Shown here piece by piece: positions 43,289 to 52,809 of a stretch of 64,000 nucleotides of DNA (positions within the stretch are counted from its first letter, which is position 1; each line of letters begins with the position of its first letter). Location of the stretch: positions 2,728,001-2,792,000 of the forward strand of contig CAVTRI010000002.1 in NCBI GenBank assembly GCA_963737075.1. The letters run 5' to 3'. Source of the stretch: CAVTRI01 sp963737075. GTDB taxonomy: Bacteria > Actinomycetota > Acidimicrobiia > Acidimicrobiales > Palsa-688. The position numbers were made by a program, and so were the translations under genes. A model generated the notes under the pieces. That model saw only the letters and a program-made list of their open reading frames with translations, was not told where the DNA came from and searched no databases.

Positions 43289-44229
43289 GCACGGCCCTGG
43301 CCCGACCAGAGCGCATCGCTCGTTGGCAGGTGTGGTCGACGACCGTCTCGGTCGTCGTCACCGACCCCGCTGCCCTGCCGGCCGCCGAGGGCGTCCTCCG
43401 GGAGGGGATCGAAGCCTGGGACCGGGCCTGCAGCCGTTTTCGCGAGGACTCTGAGCTAAGCCGGCTGAACGCCGCCCACGGGCGGCCGGTCGCCGTCTCG
43501 GAACGTTTGCTGGACGAGGTGCAGACGGCGCTGCGAGCGGCGCGCGTCACTGAAGGCCTGCTGGACCCGACGGTGGGCGCGACGCTCCGGCTGCTCGGTT
43601 ACGACCGGGATTTCGCTGCCCTCGGTGCCGAGGATCAGCCGATCACGGTGAGGGCCCGCCCGGTGCCGGGTTGGCACGCGGTACAGGTCGACAGCAGCCA
43701 AGGCACGATCCGGGTCCCGGTCGGGGTCGAGCTGGATCTCGGCGCCACAGCCAAAGCGTCGTGCGCCGACTGGGTGGCGGCGCGGGCGGCGACGCTGTCC
43801 GGTTGTGGCGTGTTGGCCAGTCTGGGCGGCGACGTCGCGGCCGCCGGTCCGCCGCCGGAATCGGGCTGGCCGGTGCGGGTCGCAGACCGCCACGACGGCC
43901 ACCCGGCTGGCTCCGCGCAGACCGTCGCCGTCCGCTCCGGAGGACTGGCGACCTCCGGCACAGCAGCCCGCCGGTGGCGCGCGGGCGGCCGGGTCGTGCA
44001 CCACCTGATCGATCCCGCCACGGGCTTGTCTGCGCTCGAGCATTGGCGGACAGCGAGCGTCGCCGCCGGCTCGTGTGTGGACGCCAACATCGCAAGCACG
44101 GCCTCGATCATCCTTGGGCCGGCTGCGCCTGCATGGCTTGAGGAGCGTCGCCTGCCCGCGCGCCTCGTTCGCGGGAGCGGCGCCGTCGTTCGCGTAGCCG
44201 GGTGGCCGCCCCCGCAGAAGGCGGCCTGA
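43285..44229 (+). CDS. apbE: ApbE-like FAD:protein FMN transferase
   Basis: 314 aa. ApbE features: RFREDSELSRLNAAHGRPVA, TEGLLDPTVGATLRLLGYDR, VELDLGATAKASCADWVAAR, LASLGGDVAAAG, and the late HHLIDPATGLSALEHWRTAS then ANIASTASIILG. It transfers FMN from FAD to Ser/Thr of extracytoplasmic redox proteins using Mg. There is no obvious signal peptide, so export or cytoplasmic action is uncertain. Overlaps both neighbours in a five-gene operon. Confidence 0.9.
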   Translation: MSTALARPERIARWQVWSTTVSVVVTDPAALPAAEGVLREGIEAWDRACSRFREDSELSRLNAAHGRPVAVSERLLDEVQTALRAARVTEGLLDPTVGATLRLLGYDRDFAALGAEDQPITVRARPVPGWHAVQVDSSQGTIRVPVGVELDLGATAKASCADWVAARAATLSGCGVLASLGGDVAAAGPPPESGWPVRVADRHDGHPAGSAQTVAVRSGGLATSGTAARRWRAGGRVVHHLIDPATGLSALEHWRTASVAAGSCVDANIASTASIILGPAAPAWLEERRLPARLVRGSGAVVRVAGWPPPQKAA

Positions 44230-44838
44230 GTGGCCGCTACATCACAGGCGTTGTGGTACCTGGTTCGCTCCACCGGGCTGGTGGATCTCGTCCTGCTCAC
44301 CGCGGCGATGGTGCTGGGGGTCTCCGGAGTTGTGCGGTGGGCCCGGCCAGGATGGCCCAGGTTCGTGGTGGCCGCCCTGCATCGGAACCTGTCGCTGCTG
44401 GCGTTGGCGGTACTCGCGGTGCACGTGGTGACGTCGATCGGGGATTCGTTCGTGAACATCCGCCTCATCGACGCCTTCGTCCCCTTCGTTGGCCTCTACC
44501 AGCCGTTCTGGTTGGGCCTAGGGGCGTTCGCCCTCGATCTGATGGTGGCGCTCATCATCACGAGTGCATTGCGGCACCGACTCGGTCTCGCGGGCTGGCG
44601 GGTGGTGCACTGGGGCGCCTACCTGTGCTGGCCAGTCGCGGTCGCCCACGGGCTCGGCATGGGCACAGACAGCGGCGCCGGCTGGGTGCAGGTGCTGAAC
44701 GGCCTGTGTGTGGCGGCGGTTGTCGCCGCGGTGGTATGGCGGCTGGTGGTCGTCCAGCGGGGCCTGTCGCGGCCCGGACGCCCGCACGTCCCGGATCGCT
44801 TGCCGCGGCGGATCGATCGTCCCCCGGTGGTCCGATGA
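44230..44838 (+). CDS. Ferric-reductase-like transmembrane protein
   Basis: 202 aa, GTG start directly after the apbE stop. Six TM helices (LVDLVLLTAAMVLGVSGVV, LSLLALAVLAVHVVTSIG, WRVVHWGAYLCWPVAVAHGL). His residues on paired helices (LHRN, VHVV, VHWG, AHGL) can ligate haem b, as in FRE/YedZ-type proteins. It would carry electrons across the membrane between a cytoplasmic donor (the NuoF-like/ferredoxin proteins that follow) and an outside acceptor. Confidence 0.85.
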   Translation: MAATSQALWYLVRSTGLVDLVLLTAAMVLGVSGVVRWARPGWPRFVVAALHRNLSLLALAVLAVHVVTSIGDSFVNIRLIDAFVPFVGLYQPFWLGLGAFALDLMVALIITSALRHRLGLAGWRVVHWGAYLCWPVAVAHGLGMGTDSGAGWVQVLNGLCVAAVVAAVVWRLVVVQRGLSRPGRPHVPDRLPRRIDRPPVVR

Positions 44839-46121
44839 CCGCAGCTTCTCCGGTGACGGCAGCGCCCCCCGCGGCACGGTTGCCGCGGCTGCTGGCCGGC
44901 GCCGCCCGTACCACGCTGCGCGACCACTGGGCCCAGTGGGGGCCGGCACCTCACGGGTCGCCCCGCATGGTCGGGGAGGTCCTGGCGGCGGGGGTGGCCG
45001 GCAGGGGGGGCGCCAGCTTCCCGCTCGGCCGAAAGCTTTCGGCGGTGATCGACGCCAGCGGGCACAGCGGCTATCCGGCGGTCGTGGTGGCGAACGCCAC
45101 CGAGGGTGAGCCGGCGAGCGCCAAGGACAAGACCCTGTTGCGGGTCGCCCCGCATCTGGCTCTCGACGGGGCGGTGATCGCGGCGGGCGTTGTCGGCGCG
45201 ACGGAGGTCGTCGTGTGCGTGGACCGGACCGCGGGCTCGACGGCCCAGTCGCTGTGGCGGGCCATCGAAGAGCGCGCCGGCGCCGGCCGTGATGGCGTCC
45301 CGATCCGCGTCGCCCCCACCCCCGACCGCTACCTGACCGGCCAGGAGACGGCGCTGGTGCACTGGCTCAACGGGGGCGACGCCAAGCCCACTCTCTCGCC
45401 GCCCAGACCGTCTCAGCGCGGCGTTGGGGGCAGCCCGACGTTGGTCAGCAACGTAGAAACCCTGTCCCACCTGGCGCTCGTCGCCCGCTTCGGCGCCGCG
45501 TGGTACCGGCAGGTGGGCACCGACGAGGAGCCGGGCACCGCTCTCTTTACCGTCCGGGGGGCGGTGGGCCATCCGGGCGTCTACGAGGCGGCGGTGGGGG
45601 CCCGCCTTCGCGGTCTCCTGGATGCGGCCGGCGGCCCCACCGGCGAGGTGCAGGCCGTCCTTCTCGGCGGCTACTACGGGGCGTGGGTGCCGCCCGCCGC
45701 CCTGGACGCCCCGCTGTCCAACGCCGGGCTCAAGCCTTTTGGCGCCGGGCTGGGTGCGGGTGTCGTCGCTGTCCTTGACGGTTCGACCTGTGGCGTGGCC
45801 GAGTCGGCGCGGCTGGTCAACTGGCTGGCGGCGCAGAGCGCGGGCCAGTGCGGCCCATGCGCCAACGGTCTTCCCGCCATCGCCGCCGCCCTGGAAGCGG
45901 TCGCGGCGGGGGATCGCACCGGACGCGGGCACCAAAACCTGCTGCGCTGGGCGGCGATGGTGGACGGCCGCGGCGCCTGCCACCTTCCCGACGGGACGGC
46001 GCGGTTCGTGCGTAGCACCGTGGAGGTGTTGGCGGCCGACATCGAGGAGCATCGACGCCGGGGTCCTTGCCGGGCGGCGCCGGCGATGCTGCCCACTCCC
46101 TCGCCGGGTGCGTGGCGATGA
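44835..46121 (+). CDS. NuoF-like (complex I 51-kDa) flavin/Fe-S subunit
   Basis: 428 aa from the ATG overlapping the previous stop. NuoF landmarks: GRGGASFPLGRKLSAVIDAS (FMN site), VVVANATEGEPASAKDKTLL (FMN/NAD site), YLTGQETALVHWLNGGDAKP, LVSNVETLSHLALVARFG, SLBB-like FTVRGAVGHPGVYEAAVG. The 4Fe-4S motif is AGQCGPCANGLPAI plus C in GRGACHLPDG. Not part of a complex I operon; here it is a stand-alone NAD(P)H dehydrogenase paired with a ferredoxin. It overlaps the ferredoxin gene. Confidence 0.9.
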   Translation: MTAASPVTAAPPAARLPRLLAGAARTTLRDHWAQWGPAPHGSPRMVGEVLAAGVAGRGGASFPLGRKLSAVIDASGHSGYPAVVVANATEGEPASAKDKTLLRVAPHLALDGAVIAAGVVGATEVVVCVDRTAGSTAQSLWRAIEERAGAGRDGVPIRVAPTPDRYLTGQETALVHWLNGGDAKPTLSPPRPSQRGVGGSPTLVSNVETLSHLALVARFGAAWYRQVGTDEEPGTALFTVRGAVGHPGVYEAAVGARLRGLLDAAGGPTGEVQAVLLGGYYGAWVPPAALDAPLSNAGLKPFGAGLGAGVVAVLDGSTCGVAESARLVNWLAAQSAGQCGPCANGLPAIAAALEAVAAGDRTGRGHQNLLRWAAMVDGRGACHLPDGTARFVRSTVEVLAADIEEHRRRGPCRAAPAMLPTPSPGAWR

Positions 46122-46423
46122 CGGCTCCCCGCCGGGTGGTGGCCGGGGCTCCCAACGCGGCGCCGCCGCGCCGACCGGAAGTCCGAGCTCCTGTTCCGCC
46201 GCCTCAGCGGGGCACGCCGGTGCTCACCGTCGATCCGATTGCGTGCGACGGGCACGGGCTGTGCGCCGAGCTGCTGCCGGAGTGGATCCGCGTCGACGAT
46301 TGGGGTTACCCGATCGTCCCTCGGGAGGCGCTGCCGCCGGAGCTCGAGTCCCTTGCGGCGCGGGCGGTGAAGGCGTGTCCGACGCTGGCGTTGCGACTGC
46401 GGACGGCCGGGGAGGACGGCTGA
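46118..46423 (+). CDS. Ferredoxin (3Fe-4S type)
   Basis: 101 aa. A Pro/Ala/Arg-rich N-terminal extension (about 35 residues) precedes a small ferredoxin domain: VDPIACDGHGLCAELLPEWI and later VKACPTLAL. The three Cys in CxxxxxC...CP spacing fit a single 3Fe-4S cluster. Last gene of the redox operon; it could pass electrons from the NuoF-like protein to the membrane protein. Confidence 0.88.
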   Translation: MTAPRRVVAGAPNAAPPRRPEVRAPVPPPQRGTPVLTVDPIACDGHGLCAELLPEWIRVDDWGYPIVPREALPPELESLAARAVKACPTLALRLRTAGEDG

Positions 46424-46616
46424 CGGGGGCGCTGACGGCGCCATGGGGTGACGGCCCGGCTGAGGCGGGCGGCCCGTCCGATTGTCCGCGGGATGGCGTT
46501 GCCGGTCGGACCCGAGGTCGCGCACCTGTCGGGCTGGTGCCCGGCGGCTATTGGGTTGTCAAAGGTCAGGCGCCGCCGGGGTGACCGGGGCTGGGTGCTG
46601 GTTGTGGGGGCGAGCC

Positions 46617-47943
46617 TCAGGCGCTCGCCGGAGTGGGAACGTGGTGGCTGGGGTGGCGGGCATCGCCGGGCGGCACGAATGCCCGTTTGCCGGTGCCGGG
46701 AACTAGCGCCCACCCTTCGGTGGTCTTCAGCCGATGATGGAAGACACATAGGCGATCGAGCAGATCGAACATGGTGAATTTGGTCTTCGCCCAGTCGATG
46801 CGATGGTCGGTTTGGAGGTGGGCCTGGTGGGGGCAGCCCAGCACCGCGCACGACGGGTACAGCCACTGCAAGGCCGACTCTTGATGGGCGGTCGGCTGTC
46901 GCCCCAGATGGGCGACGCCGACGATCGGTTTCGCTTTGGTCAAGATGGCGGCCACGAACGGGTCGCCGGATTCGAGCAATTCGTGCACCGCCGACATGGC
47001 GATCGGGCCGTATCCGACGAGCTCGCAGATCTCTTCCTCGACGGGGGCGCCGCGCAGGAAGGCGTCCAGATCCACTCGCACGAGCAGCTTGACCGGGATG
47101 CCGGTGCGCCGGCGACGTTTCTCGGCAACGTCGGCGTGAGTGGGCTCTGCTGCCCTCGGCGGCCACTGCGGGCTTGGACGCCGTGACGGGCTCGCTGGCG
47201 GCGGTCGGGCCCTGGCCGGCCGCACCGTGTGCCAGCTTTATCAGGGCATCGAAACGGTAGGCGTCGGGATGCTGGCGGTCGCCGGCGCGGCGGGCGTCAT
47301 CGAAGCACTCGTCCGCCAGCGGGGCCAGTACCGCGTCGACCTGGGCGCCTCGCTCCGGGGTGCCGCAGCCGGCGATGTGCCACACCCCGTCGGGGTCGGT
47401 CCAGCTCCGCAGCCGGCGGCGCCGGTGGATCTGGCGGCGGTGGGCTTCGGGATCGGTCCGCGCCCCCGCCTTGACCTTCGCCACCTCCTGGCGCAGCTCG
47501 GCCACGCTCGCCCCCGCTCGGGCGTGGGCCACCAGTGCTTCCGTCGAGGACGGACTGGCGTCGCCCGCCTCGGCGATCAACGCCGTCTGCTCGGTTGACA
47601 GCTGGCCGGTGCGGGCCCGCTCCGCCAGCTCCGGCTGGTCGGCCAGGCGCCTGCCGAGCTCGATGGCGGTTCTGGCGGCGCCGACGCTTGTACCGGTGGA
47701 AGCGGCCAGCCGGCGGACGTCCGGCCCGACCGGCGCCCCGCCATCGGCGTCGTTGCGGGCGAGCCGCCCGGCGGCCAGCGCTTTCACCGTCGCCATCACG
47801 CGCTCGATGGTCGCCGCCTCCCGCACCACCTGTTCGGCGTCGGCAACCGAAAAGACAGCGGCGTCGAAGGCGCGCCCGTAGGCGACGACCGCGTCGCGCA
47901 ACTCGCCCAACCGCCCGCACATGCTCGCCGACACCTCCAACAA
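46617..47943 (-). pseudogene. DUF222 / HNH endonuclease (13E12-repeat type), one frameshift
   Basis: N-terminal frame (47943 down): DUF222 features ATIERVMATVKALAAGRLAR, STGTSVGAARTAIELGRRLA, and IHRRRRLRSWTDPDGVWHIA then GTPERGAQVDAVLAPLADE. Near 47145 the frame changes. The second frame gives PVKLLVRVDLDAFLRGAPVE and the HNH centre QTDHRIDWAKTKFTMFDLLD with LCVFHHRLKT, ending at 46617. Combined about 440 aa, the usual length. These are repeated, recombination-prone genes in actinobacteria. Confidence 0.85.
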
Positions 47944-48308
47944 CGACCAACTGACCGAGGGCGGCCTGAGGCGGCCGGCGAGCCTCCCACCATGGGTGGG
48001 AACGTATGTTTGTACCCTACCCCAGGGGTGGGACGAGTCAAACGTCTGGCGGGATTTTTTTTTCTGGATGACGGCGCACCAGTCGGCCCAGGAGTTCGCC
48101 GGACAGCAGGGATTCCTGACGCCCTCGCTTCGCTCGGTTGTCCTGCCGCACCTGCGACCGGCCCTGAGGGCCGGTCCTCGGCTTGGCCTCGAGACGCAGT
48201 CCCTCGATCGTGGTGCCTAGAGCGACGACCAAAGATCGCCGAACAGCTTGGGTTCGTCGCGGCGCCAGTCGGAGCGTCCGAGGTTGGGAGGTTCCGGGCC
48301 GTGTCCCC
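47944..48308. other. Gap between DUF222 gene and clpP
   Basis: About 365 bp without a supported gene. A run of nine T lies at 48055-48063, and the hairpin GACCGGCCCT-GAGGGCCGGTC (about 48157-48178) lies downstream of clpP and could end its transcript. Confidence 0.5.
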
Positions 48309-48926
48309 CTACACCGCCGTGCCGACCGGTTCGCCGATAGTGGCTGCCCGATCGATCACACGGTCGATGAACCCGTACTCCAGCGACTCCTGGGCGGTGA
48401 ACCACCGGTCGCGGTCGGAGTCGGCCTCGATCCGCTCGACGGATTGGCCGGTGTGGAAGGCGATGCGCTCGGCCATCATCCGCTTCAAGTAGATGATCTG
48501 CTCGGCCTGGATGGCGATGTCCGCTGCTTGGCCCTGGGCCTGCCCGGAGGGCTGGTGCATCAGGATGCGAGCGTGGGGAAGAGCAAACCGCTTGCCCTTG
48601 GCGCCCGCACACAGCAGGAACTGGCCCATCGACGCCGCCAACCCCATGCACACCGTCGACACGTCGGGGGTCACGAACTGCATCGTGTCGTAGATCGCCA
48701 GCCCCGCCGTCACTGAACCGCCAGGCGAGTTGACATACAAGCTGATATCGCGCTCCGGGTCCTCGGCCGCGAGCAACAGCAGCTGGGCGCAGATCAGGTT
48801 GGCGCTGGTGTCGTCGACCTGGGAACCGAGGAAGATGATCCGTTCGCGGAGGAGACGCTGGTAGATGTCGAAGGAACGGTCAGGCCCGCTGACCTGCGCG
48901 ACGGCCGGCACGATGAGTTCGGACAT
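48309..48926 (-). CDS. clpP: ATP-dependent Clp protease proteolytic subunit
   Basis: 205 aa. Catalytic Ser99 in CMGLAASMGQF, His124 in RILMHQPSG and Asp173 in DSDRDRW, plus the N-terminal IYQRLLRERIIFLGSQVDD hydrophobic-pocket region. It assembles as 14-mers with ClpX or ClpC. Actinobacteria usually have two clpP genes side by side; only one is here and no clpX or tig is adjacent, so this may be a separate paralogue. tmRNA-tagged proteins are a likely substrate. Confidence 0.95.
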   Translation of the reverse strand: MSELIVPAVAQVSGPDRSFDIYQRLLRERIIFLGSQVDDTSANLICAQLLLLAAEDPERDISLYVNSPGGSVTAGLAIYDTMQFVTPDVSTVCMGLAASMGQFLLCAGAKGKRFALPHARILMHQPSGQAQGQAADIAIQAEQIIYLKRMMAERIAFHTGQSVERIEADSDRDRWFTAQESLEYGFIDRVIDRAATIGEPVGTAV

Positions 48927-49057
48927 GGGTCGAGGGTACCGCCTGGGCTCCGGTTCGGCCGGCGTGCACCAGCGGTACCGGCTGAGGGCAGGACAGCACG
49001 AAGGTCCATGGAGCTAACCGCGGAGGCCGGACGCTGGCCCTCTACGCTGACCGGGCG

Positions 49058-49867
49058 ATGGACCGACGGCCGATCGGGATGTTCGACAGCGGGTTCGGCG
49101 GGCTCACCGTGGCCCGGGCGCTGATCGACCTGCTGCCCGGCGAGGACCTGGTGTACGTCGGGGACACCGGGCGCTATCCGTACGGGCCGCGGCCGTTGGG
49201 AGAGGTGCGGGCGTTCGCCCGGCAGATCACGACCAAGCTTGTCGAGGAGCACCACGTGCAGATGGTCGTCGTGGCGTGCAACACGGCGGCCGCGGCGGGG
49301 CTCGACGGCTTGTGTGTCGATGTCCCGGTGACGAGCGTGATCGAGCCCGGATTGCGAGCGGCGCTTCGGGCCACCACCAACGGGCGGGTGGCGGTGATCG
49401 GCACGGTGGGAACGATCGCCTCTGGCGCGTACCAGCGGGCGGCGGCCGCGATGGAGGCGCCGCTGCCGATCGAGTTGACGTGTGCGGCGTGCCCGGGGTT
49501 CGTCGAGTTCGTGGAGCGGGGGGAGACTGATTCGGACCAGGTCTATGTGCTGGCGGAGCGGCTGTTAGCCCCGGTACGGGCGGCGAGGGTGGACACGCTG
49601 CTGCTCGGGTGCACGCACTATCCATTCTTGGCGCGGACGATCAGCGACGTGGTGGGGCGGGAGGTGGTGCTGGTTTCCTCGGCGGATGAGACGGCGTTCG
49701 AGGTGCGGGCCATGCTCGAGGCGTCGGGGCTCGGTCGAGCAGGGGAGGGGGCAGGCCAGCACCGATGGATCTCGTCGGGGGACGTGGAGACGTTCCGCCG
49801 GTTGGGGCGGCGGATGTTGGGGCCCGAGATCGACAAGGTGGAGCCTTGGGAGCCGCCGGAGTTGTAA
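49058..49867 (+). CDS. murI: Glutamate racemase
   Basis: 269 aa. IGMFDSGFGGLTVARALIDL, catalytic Cys74 in VVVACNTAAAA and Cys185 in LLGCTHYPF, plus GDTGRYPYGPRPLGE. It makes D-glutamate for peptidoglycan. There is no clear ribosome site; TACGCT lies 12 bp before the ATG, so it may be leaderless. Confidence 0.96.
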   Translation: MDRRPIGMFDSGFGGLTVARALIDLLPGEDLVYVGDTGRYPYGPRPLGEVRAFARQITTKLVEEHHVQMVVVACNTAAAAGLDGLCVDVPVTSVIEPGLRAALRATTNGRVAVIGTVGTIASGAYQRAAAAMEAPLPIELTCAACPGFVEFVERGETDSDQVYVLAERLLAPVRAARVDTLLLGCTHYPFLARTISDVVGREVVLVSSADETAFEVRAMLEASGLGRAGEGAGQHRWISSGDVETFRRLGRRMLGPEIDKVEPWEPPEL

Positions 49868-50100
49868 GGGAAAGGCGTACCGGTCGCGCGCCGAGAGAGG
49901 CCGGCGAGGAAGACGACGCGCGATGAAGCGGTTCAGAGGCAGGGCATGGCCTCTTCGGCAGGAGCCCTCGTAGTTTCGGTCCCTTAGAATGCATGTGGTG
50001 AGCACGACCTCCGACGTCGCCTGGCTGGATTGGCTCGCCGAGACCGCTCAGGCCAAGGTTGAAGTTGACGTTGAAGGGAGCATCATCGTGACCCCCGCGA

Positions 50101-50351
50101 ATGACGAGCACCTTGTGGCAGCGACGGAGTTGCTGCGACAGCTTGCTGCCACTCGACGAAATGGCGGCCGCGGAAGCTCGCCATCGGGGGATCTCCAAGT
50201 CGGAGCTGATTCGCCAGGGACCGCACGCTGTCCTGCCCGGGCGCAAAGAGATCAGACCGAGGCTGACCCGTGGCGTGCGCTGGCTGGCTTTGGAGCGCCT
50301 GGCGTCTTCACCCGGGAGGGCGAGATCAACGAGGTCCGTTACGGCGGGTGA
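50101..50351 (+). pseudogene. Degraded antitoxin gene upstream of a broken vapC
   Basis: Plus-strand piece LPLDEMAAAEARHRGISKSE, then LIRQGPHAVLPGR, resembles the RHH part of VapB/CopG antitoxins (LD...AA.RRGISKSELIRQ). Upstream, a different frame from 49989 (MHVVSTTSDVAWLDWLAETA) may be the original N-terminus, so frame shifts are present. It ends where the vapC start overlaps. Confidence 0.5.
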
Positions 50352-51226
50352 AGTTCGCAGACACCGGCTGGTGGGTCGCGTGGTCGCTCCCTGACGACCC
50401 TCGCCACCTCGAAGCTCTCGGCATGCTCGCAACGCTCGCTCTTCAGAGCAAGTTCTCACCACAAACCTCGTAATCGGCGAAAGCTGGACGTTTCTTCGTT
50501 GCAACTCCGCGGAAGTTCGGTGATGGGTGGCATGAGCCTCTTCGGGTCAGGTCCCCAGGGCAAGATTTGCCGCCTTGGCCATCGGCGCCACGTGGGGGCC
50601 GGGGCGGGCCGGCGGCTGGCGCGCAGTGTTCGCACCGCTCCGCTGTAGGCGGCGCGCCAGCGGGCAACTCTGTGGCGGTCACGGCGCCAGGCTGTGCGCG
50701 AAGACGCCACCTTGGCGCTTTGGCGCGCAGGCTAACGGCCGACAACATGCGGGTATCTGCGCTCGCGCGCATCGTTGGAGCTGCTGGGCTGCACGATGCG
50801 CGCCAACGTGCCACAGGCGCCCGCGGCTTCGGTCAACGCGTCGGCTTCCAGCCGCCCGCCCGCCTGCCATGCTCACGCCGCTTCCTCCCGCGCAGCGCCA
50901 CCCAAGCCGGCGACTCATCACCGAACTTCCGCAGACCACCACTTCGTCGCCAGGACAGCCCTCGGACCTCGGTGGCGTTTCTCGATCGCGCCCAGCAGCT
51001 CGAGACCGCGGCGCGACTCGTGGGCCAGCGGGTGACCCCGGAGCAAGAGGATGCTGCGTGGCAGTGGCTGCGGACGCACGACGAGCGGCGGTACTCGTAC
51101 GTGGATGCCACGAGCTTCCGAGTCATGCGCGACCGTCGCCTACGGAAGGCGTTTGCTTTTGATCGAGACTTCGCGGCAGCCGGGTTCCTCGCAGTGAGAG
51201 CCGAGCAAAGACCGCCGAAGGGATGA
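50349..51226 (+). pseudogene. vapC (PIN toxin) interrupted by a MITE-like insertion
   Basis: The start at 50349 gives VKFADTGWWVAWSLPDDPRH (first PIN Asp). After a frameshift comes LTTNLVIGESWTFLRCNS (conserved Glu strand). The insertion 50509-50932 follows. The gene resumes with SVAFLDRAQQLETAARLVGQ, SYVDATSFRVMRDRRLRKAF and AFDRDFAAAGF (last PIN Asp), stopping at 51226. The joined product would be about 145 aa, the normal size. Inactive as it stands. Confidence 0.75.
50509..50932. mobile_element. MITE-like element (424 bp) with 20-bp inverted repeats
   Basis: GCGGAAGTTCGGTGATGGGT at 50509-50528 and its complement with one mismatch at 50913-50932. It lies inside a vapC gene whose coding parts match on both sides. 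It has no transposase gene; internal frames show no family signal. It contains several GC-rich inverted stretches. No related full-size element is seen in this window. Confidence 0.6.
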
Positions 51227-51398
51227 GTCCTCGCGTTGCAGCATTTCGCTCCATGGGCCCAGCTGTACCGGATGCCGCAGGGCATTCGCCTGGAAGCCTG
51301 CGCAGATCTTCTACAGCGCAAATTCCTCCCGACCTCTAGGAGACTTAGAATGACGCCGATGAACGCTGCCGACACCAAGCCTCTCAGCCTGCATCAGG

Positions 51399-52793
51399 GG
51401 GAGTATCTCGTAAAGGGTGTTCGGGCGATGTCGTTAGCAGGTCTCCGCGGCCGGGAACCGGTCGGCGAAAGTGACGGCGAAGGCGTTGAGCGCCGGCTTC
51501 CAGCGCATGGCCCATCGTGCCCGGCCCGCGCCGGTGGGGTCAAGAGATCGGGTGACCAGGTAGAGGCACTTCAGGGCGGCTTGCTCGGTCGGGAAGTGCC
51601 CCCGGGCTCTGATGGCCCGCCGGTATCGGGCGTTGAGGCTCTCGATGGCGTTGGTGCTGCAGAGCACCCGGCGGATTTCGACGTCGTAGTCCAAGAACGG
51701 GATGAACTCCTCCCAGGCGTTGTTCCACAGGCGGATCATGGCTGGGTAGCGGTTACCCCATTTGCCGGCCAGATCGTCGAAGCTGGCCCGGGCGGCTTGA
51801 GCGTTGACGGCGGTGTAGATGGGCTTGAGGTCCCGTTTGAGCTCATCCCAGTACTTGCGCGAGGCCAGCCGGAAACTGCCCCGGATCAAGTGGATGATGC
51901 ACGTTTGGACCGTGGCCAGAGGCCATACGTTCCCGATGACCTCCGACAGGCCCTTGAGGCCATCGCAGACCACGAAAAACACGTCTTTGATCCCGCGGTT
52001 GCGGAGGTCAGTGAGCACGGCCATCCAAAACTTCGCCCCCTCACCGCCGGTGCCCGCCCACAGACCGAGGATGTCCCGCTCACCCTCCAAGGTGACGCCG
52101 ATCGCGGCGTAGATGGGCCGATTGGCGACCTGGCCATCCCGGATCTTGACCACCACGGCGTCAATGAACACCGCGGCGTACACCTCGTCGAGGGGGCGGG
52201 CCTGCCAGGTCTGCATCTCCTCGACAACTCGGTCCGTGATCCTCGAGATCGTCTCTTTGGAAACTGATGCCCCGTAGATGTCGGCGAAGTGCGCACTGAT
52301 CTCCCCCGTGGTGAGCCCCTTCGCATACAGGGACAGGACAATCTCGTCCACCCCGCCCAGACGGCGCTGGCGCTTCTTCACGATCTGGGGCTCAAAGCTG
52401 CCCGCCCGGTCCCGGGGGACATCGATCGCCACCCCTCCCGTCGTGTCGGTGATCACCGTCTTGGACCGGATGCCGTTACGGGTGTTGTCCGACCCCTCCG
52501 GGGGCGCCTCCCCCTTCGCATAGCCGAGGTGCTCGGTCATCTCCTCGCCCAGCGCGGTCTCGACCACCGACTTGGTCAACTGCTTCAACAACCCGCTCGG
52601 GCCCGTCAAAGACAGGCCGCGCTCCCGGGCCTGGCGCACCAGCTCCGCGGCCGCCTCCTGCTCCGGGGAACGCTCCGGCGGCGGCTTACGCTTGGTCACA
52701 TCATCCAGTGTCGCAGTCATCGGATACTCCTTCCTCGCCGAGCCTTCTCAGCTCAGCGTTTCAGGCCCGAAACACCGTTCCGTGGATACTCCC
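51399..52793. mobile_element. IS256-family insertion sequence (intact copy B)
   Basis: A single complete transposase between ends that share GGGAGTATC and GGTGTT(T)CGGGC (left 51399-51431; right, complement, about 52764-52793), which are the imperfect inverted repeats. It sits in a toxin-antitoxin neighbourhood and is followed directly by a truncated relE. No clear target duplication was found by eye. Confidence 0.75.
51434..52720 (-). CDS. IS256-family transposase
   Basis: 428 aa, complete. TALGEEMTEHLGYAKGEAPP, RLGGVDEIVLSLYAKGLTTG, first Asp in YAAVFIDAVVVKIRDGQV, second in VFFVVCDGLKGLSEVIGNVW, Glu in CSTNAIESLNARYRRAI, and the C/H region CIIHLIRGSFRLASRKYW typical of this family. Broken copy A at 15.3-17.8 kb belongs to the same family. 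Confidence 0.95.
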   Translation of the reverse strand: MTATLDDVTKRKPPPERSPEQEAAAELVRQARERGLSLTGPSGLLKQLTKSVVETALGEEMTEHLGYAKGEAPPEGSDNTRNGIRSKTVITDTTGGVAIDVPRDRAGSFEPQIVKKRQRRLGGVDEIVLSLYAKGLTTGEISAHFADIYGASVSKETISRITDRVVEEMQTWQARPLDEVYAAVFIDAVVVKIRDGQVANRPIYAAIGVTLEGERDILGLWAGTGGEGAKFWMAVLTDLRNRGIKDVFFVVCDGLKGLSEVIGNVWPLATVQTCIIHLIRGSFRLASRKYWDELKRDLKPIYTAVNAQAARASFDDLAGKWGNRYPAMIRLWNNAWEEFIPFLDYDVEIRRVLCSTNAIESLNARYRRAIRARGHFPTEQAALKCLYLVTRSLDPTGAGRARWAMRWKPALNAFAVTFADRFPAAETC

Positions 52794-52809
52794 GGGGTCA
52801 CCCCCGAGG

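Noticed and set aside
44202..44834. Upstream extension of the NuoF-like frame
   Set aside because: It overlaps the ferric-reductase-like gene and reads as basic low-complexity sequence; the ATG at 44835 overlapping the previous stop fits the operon.
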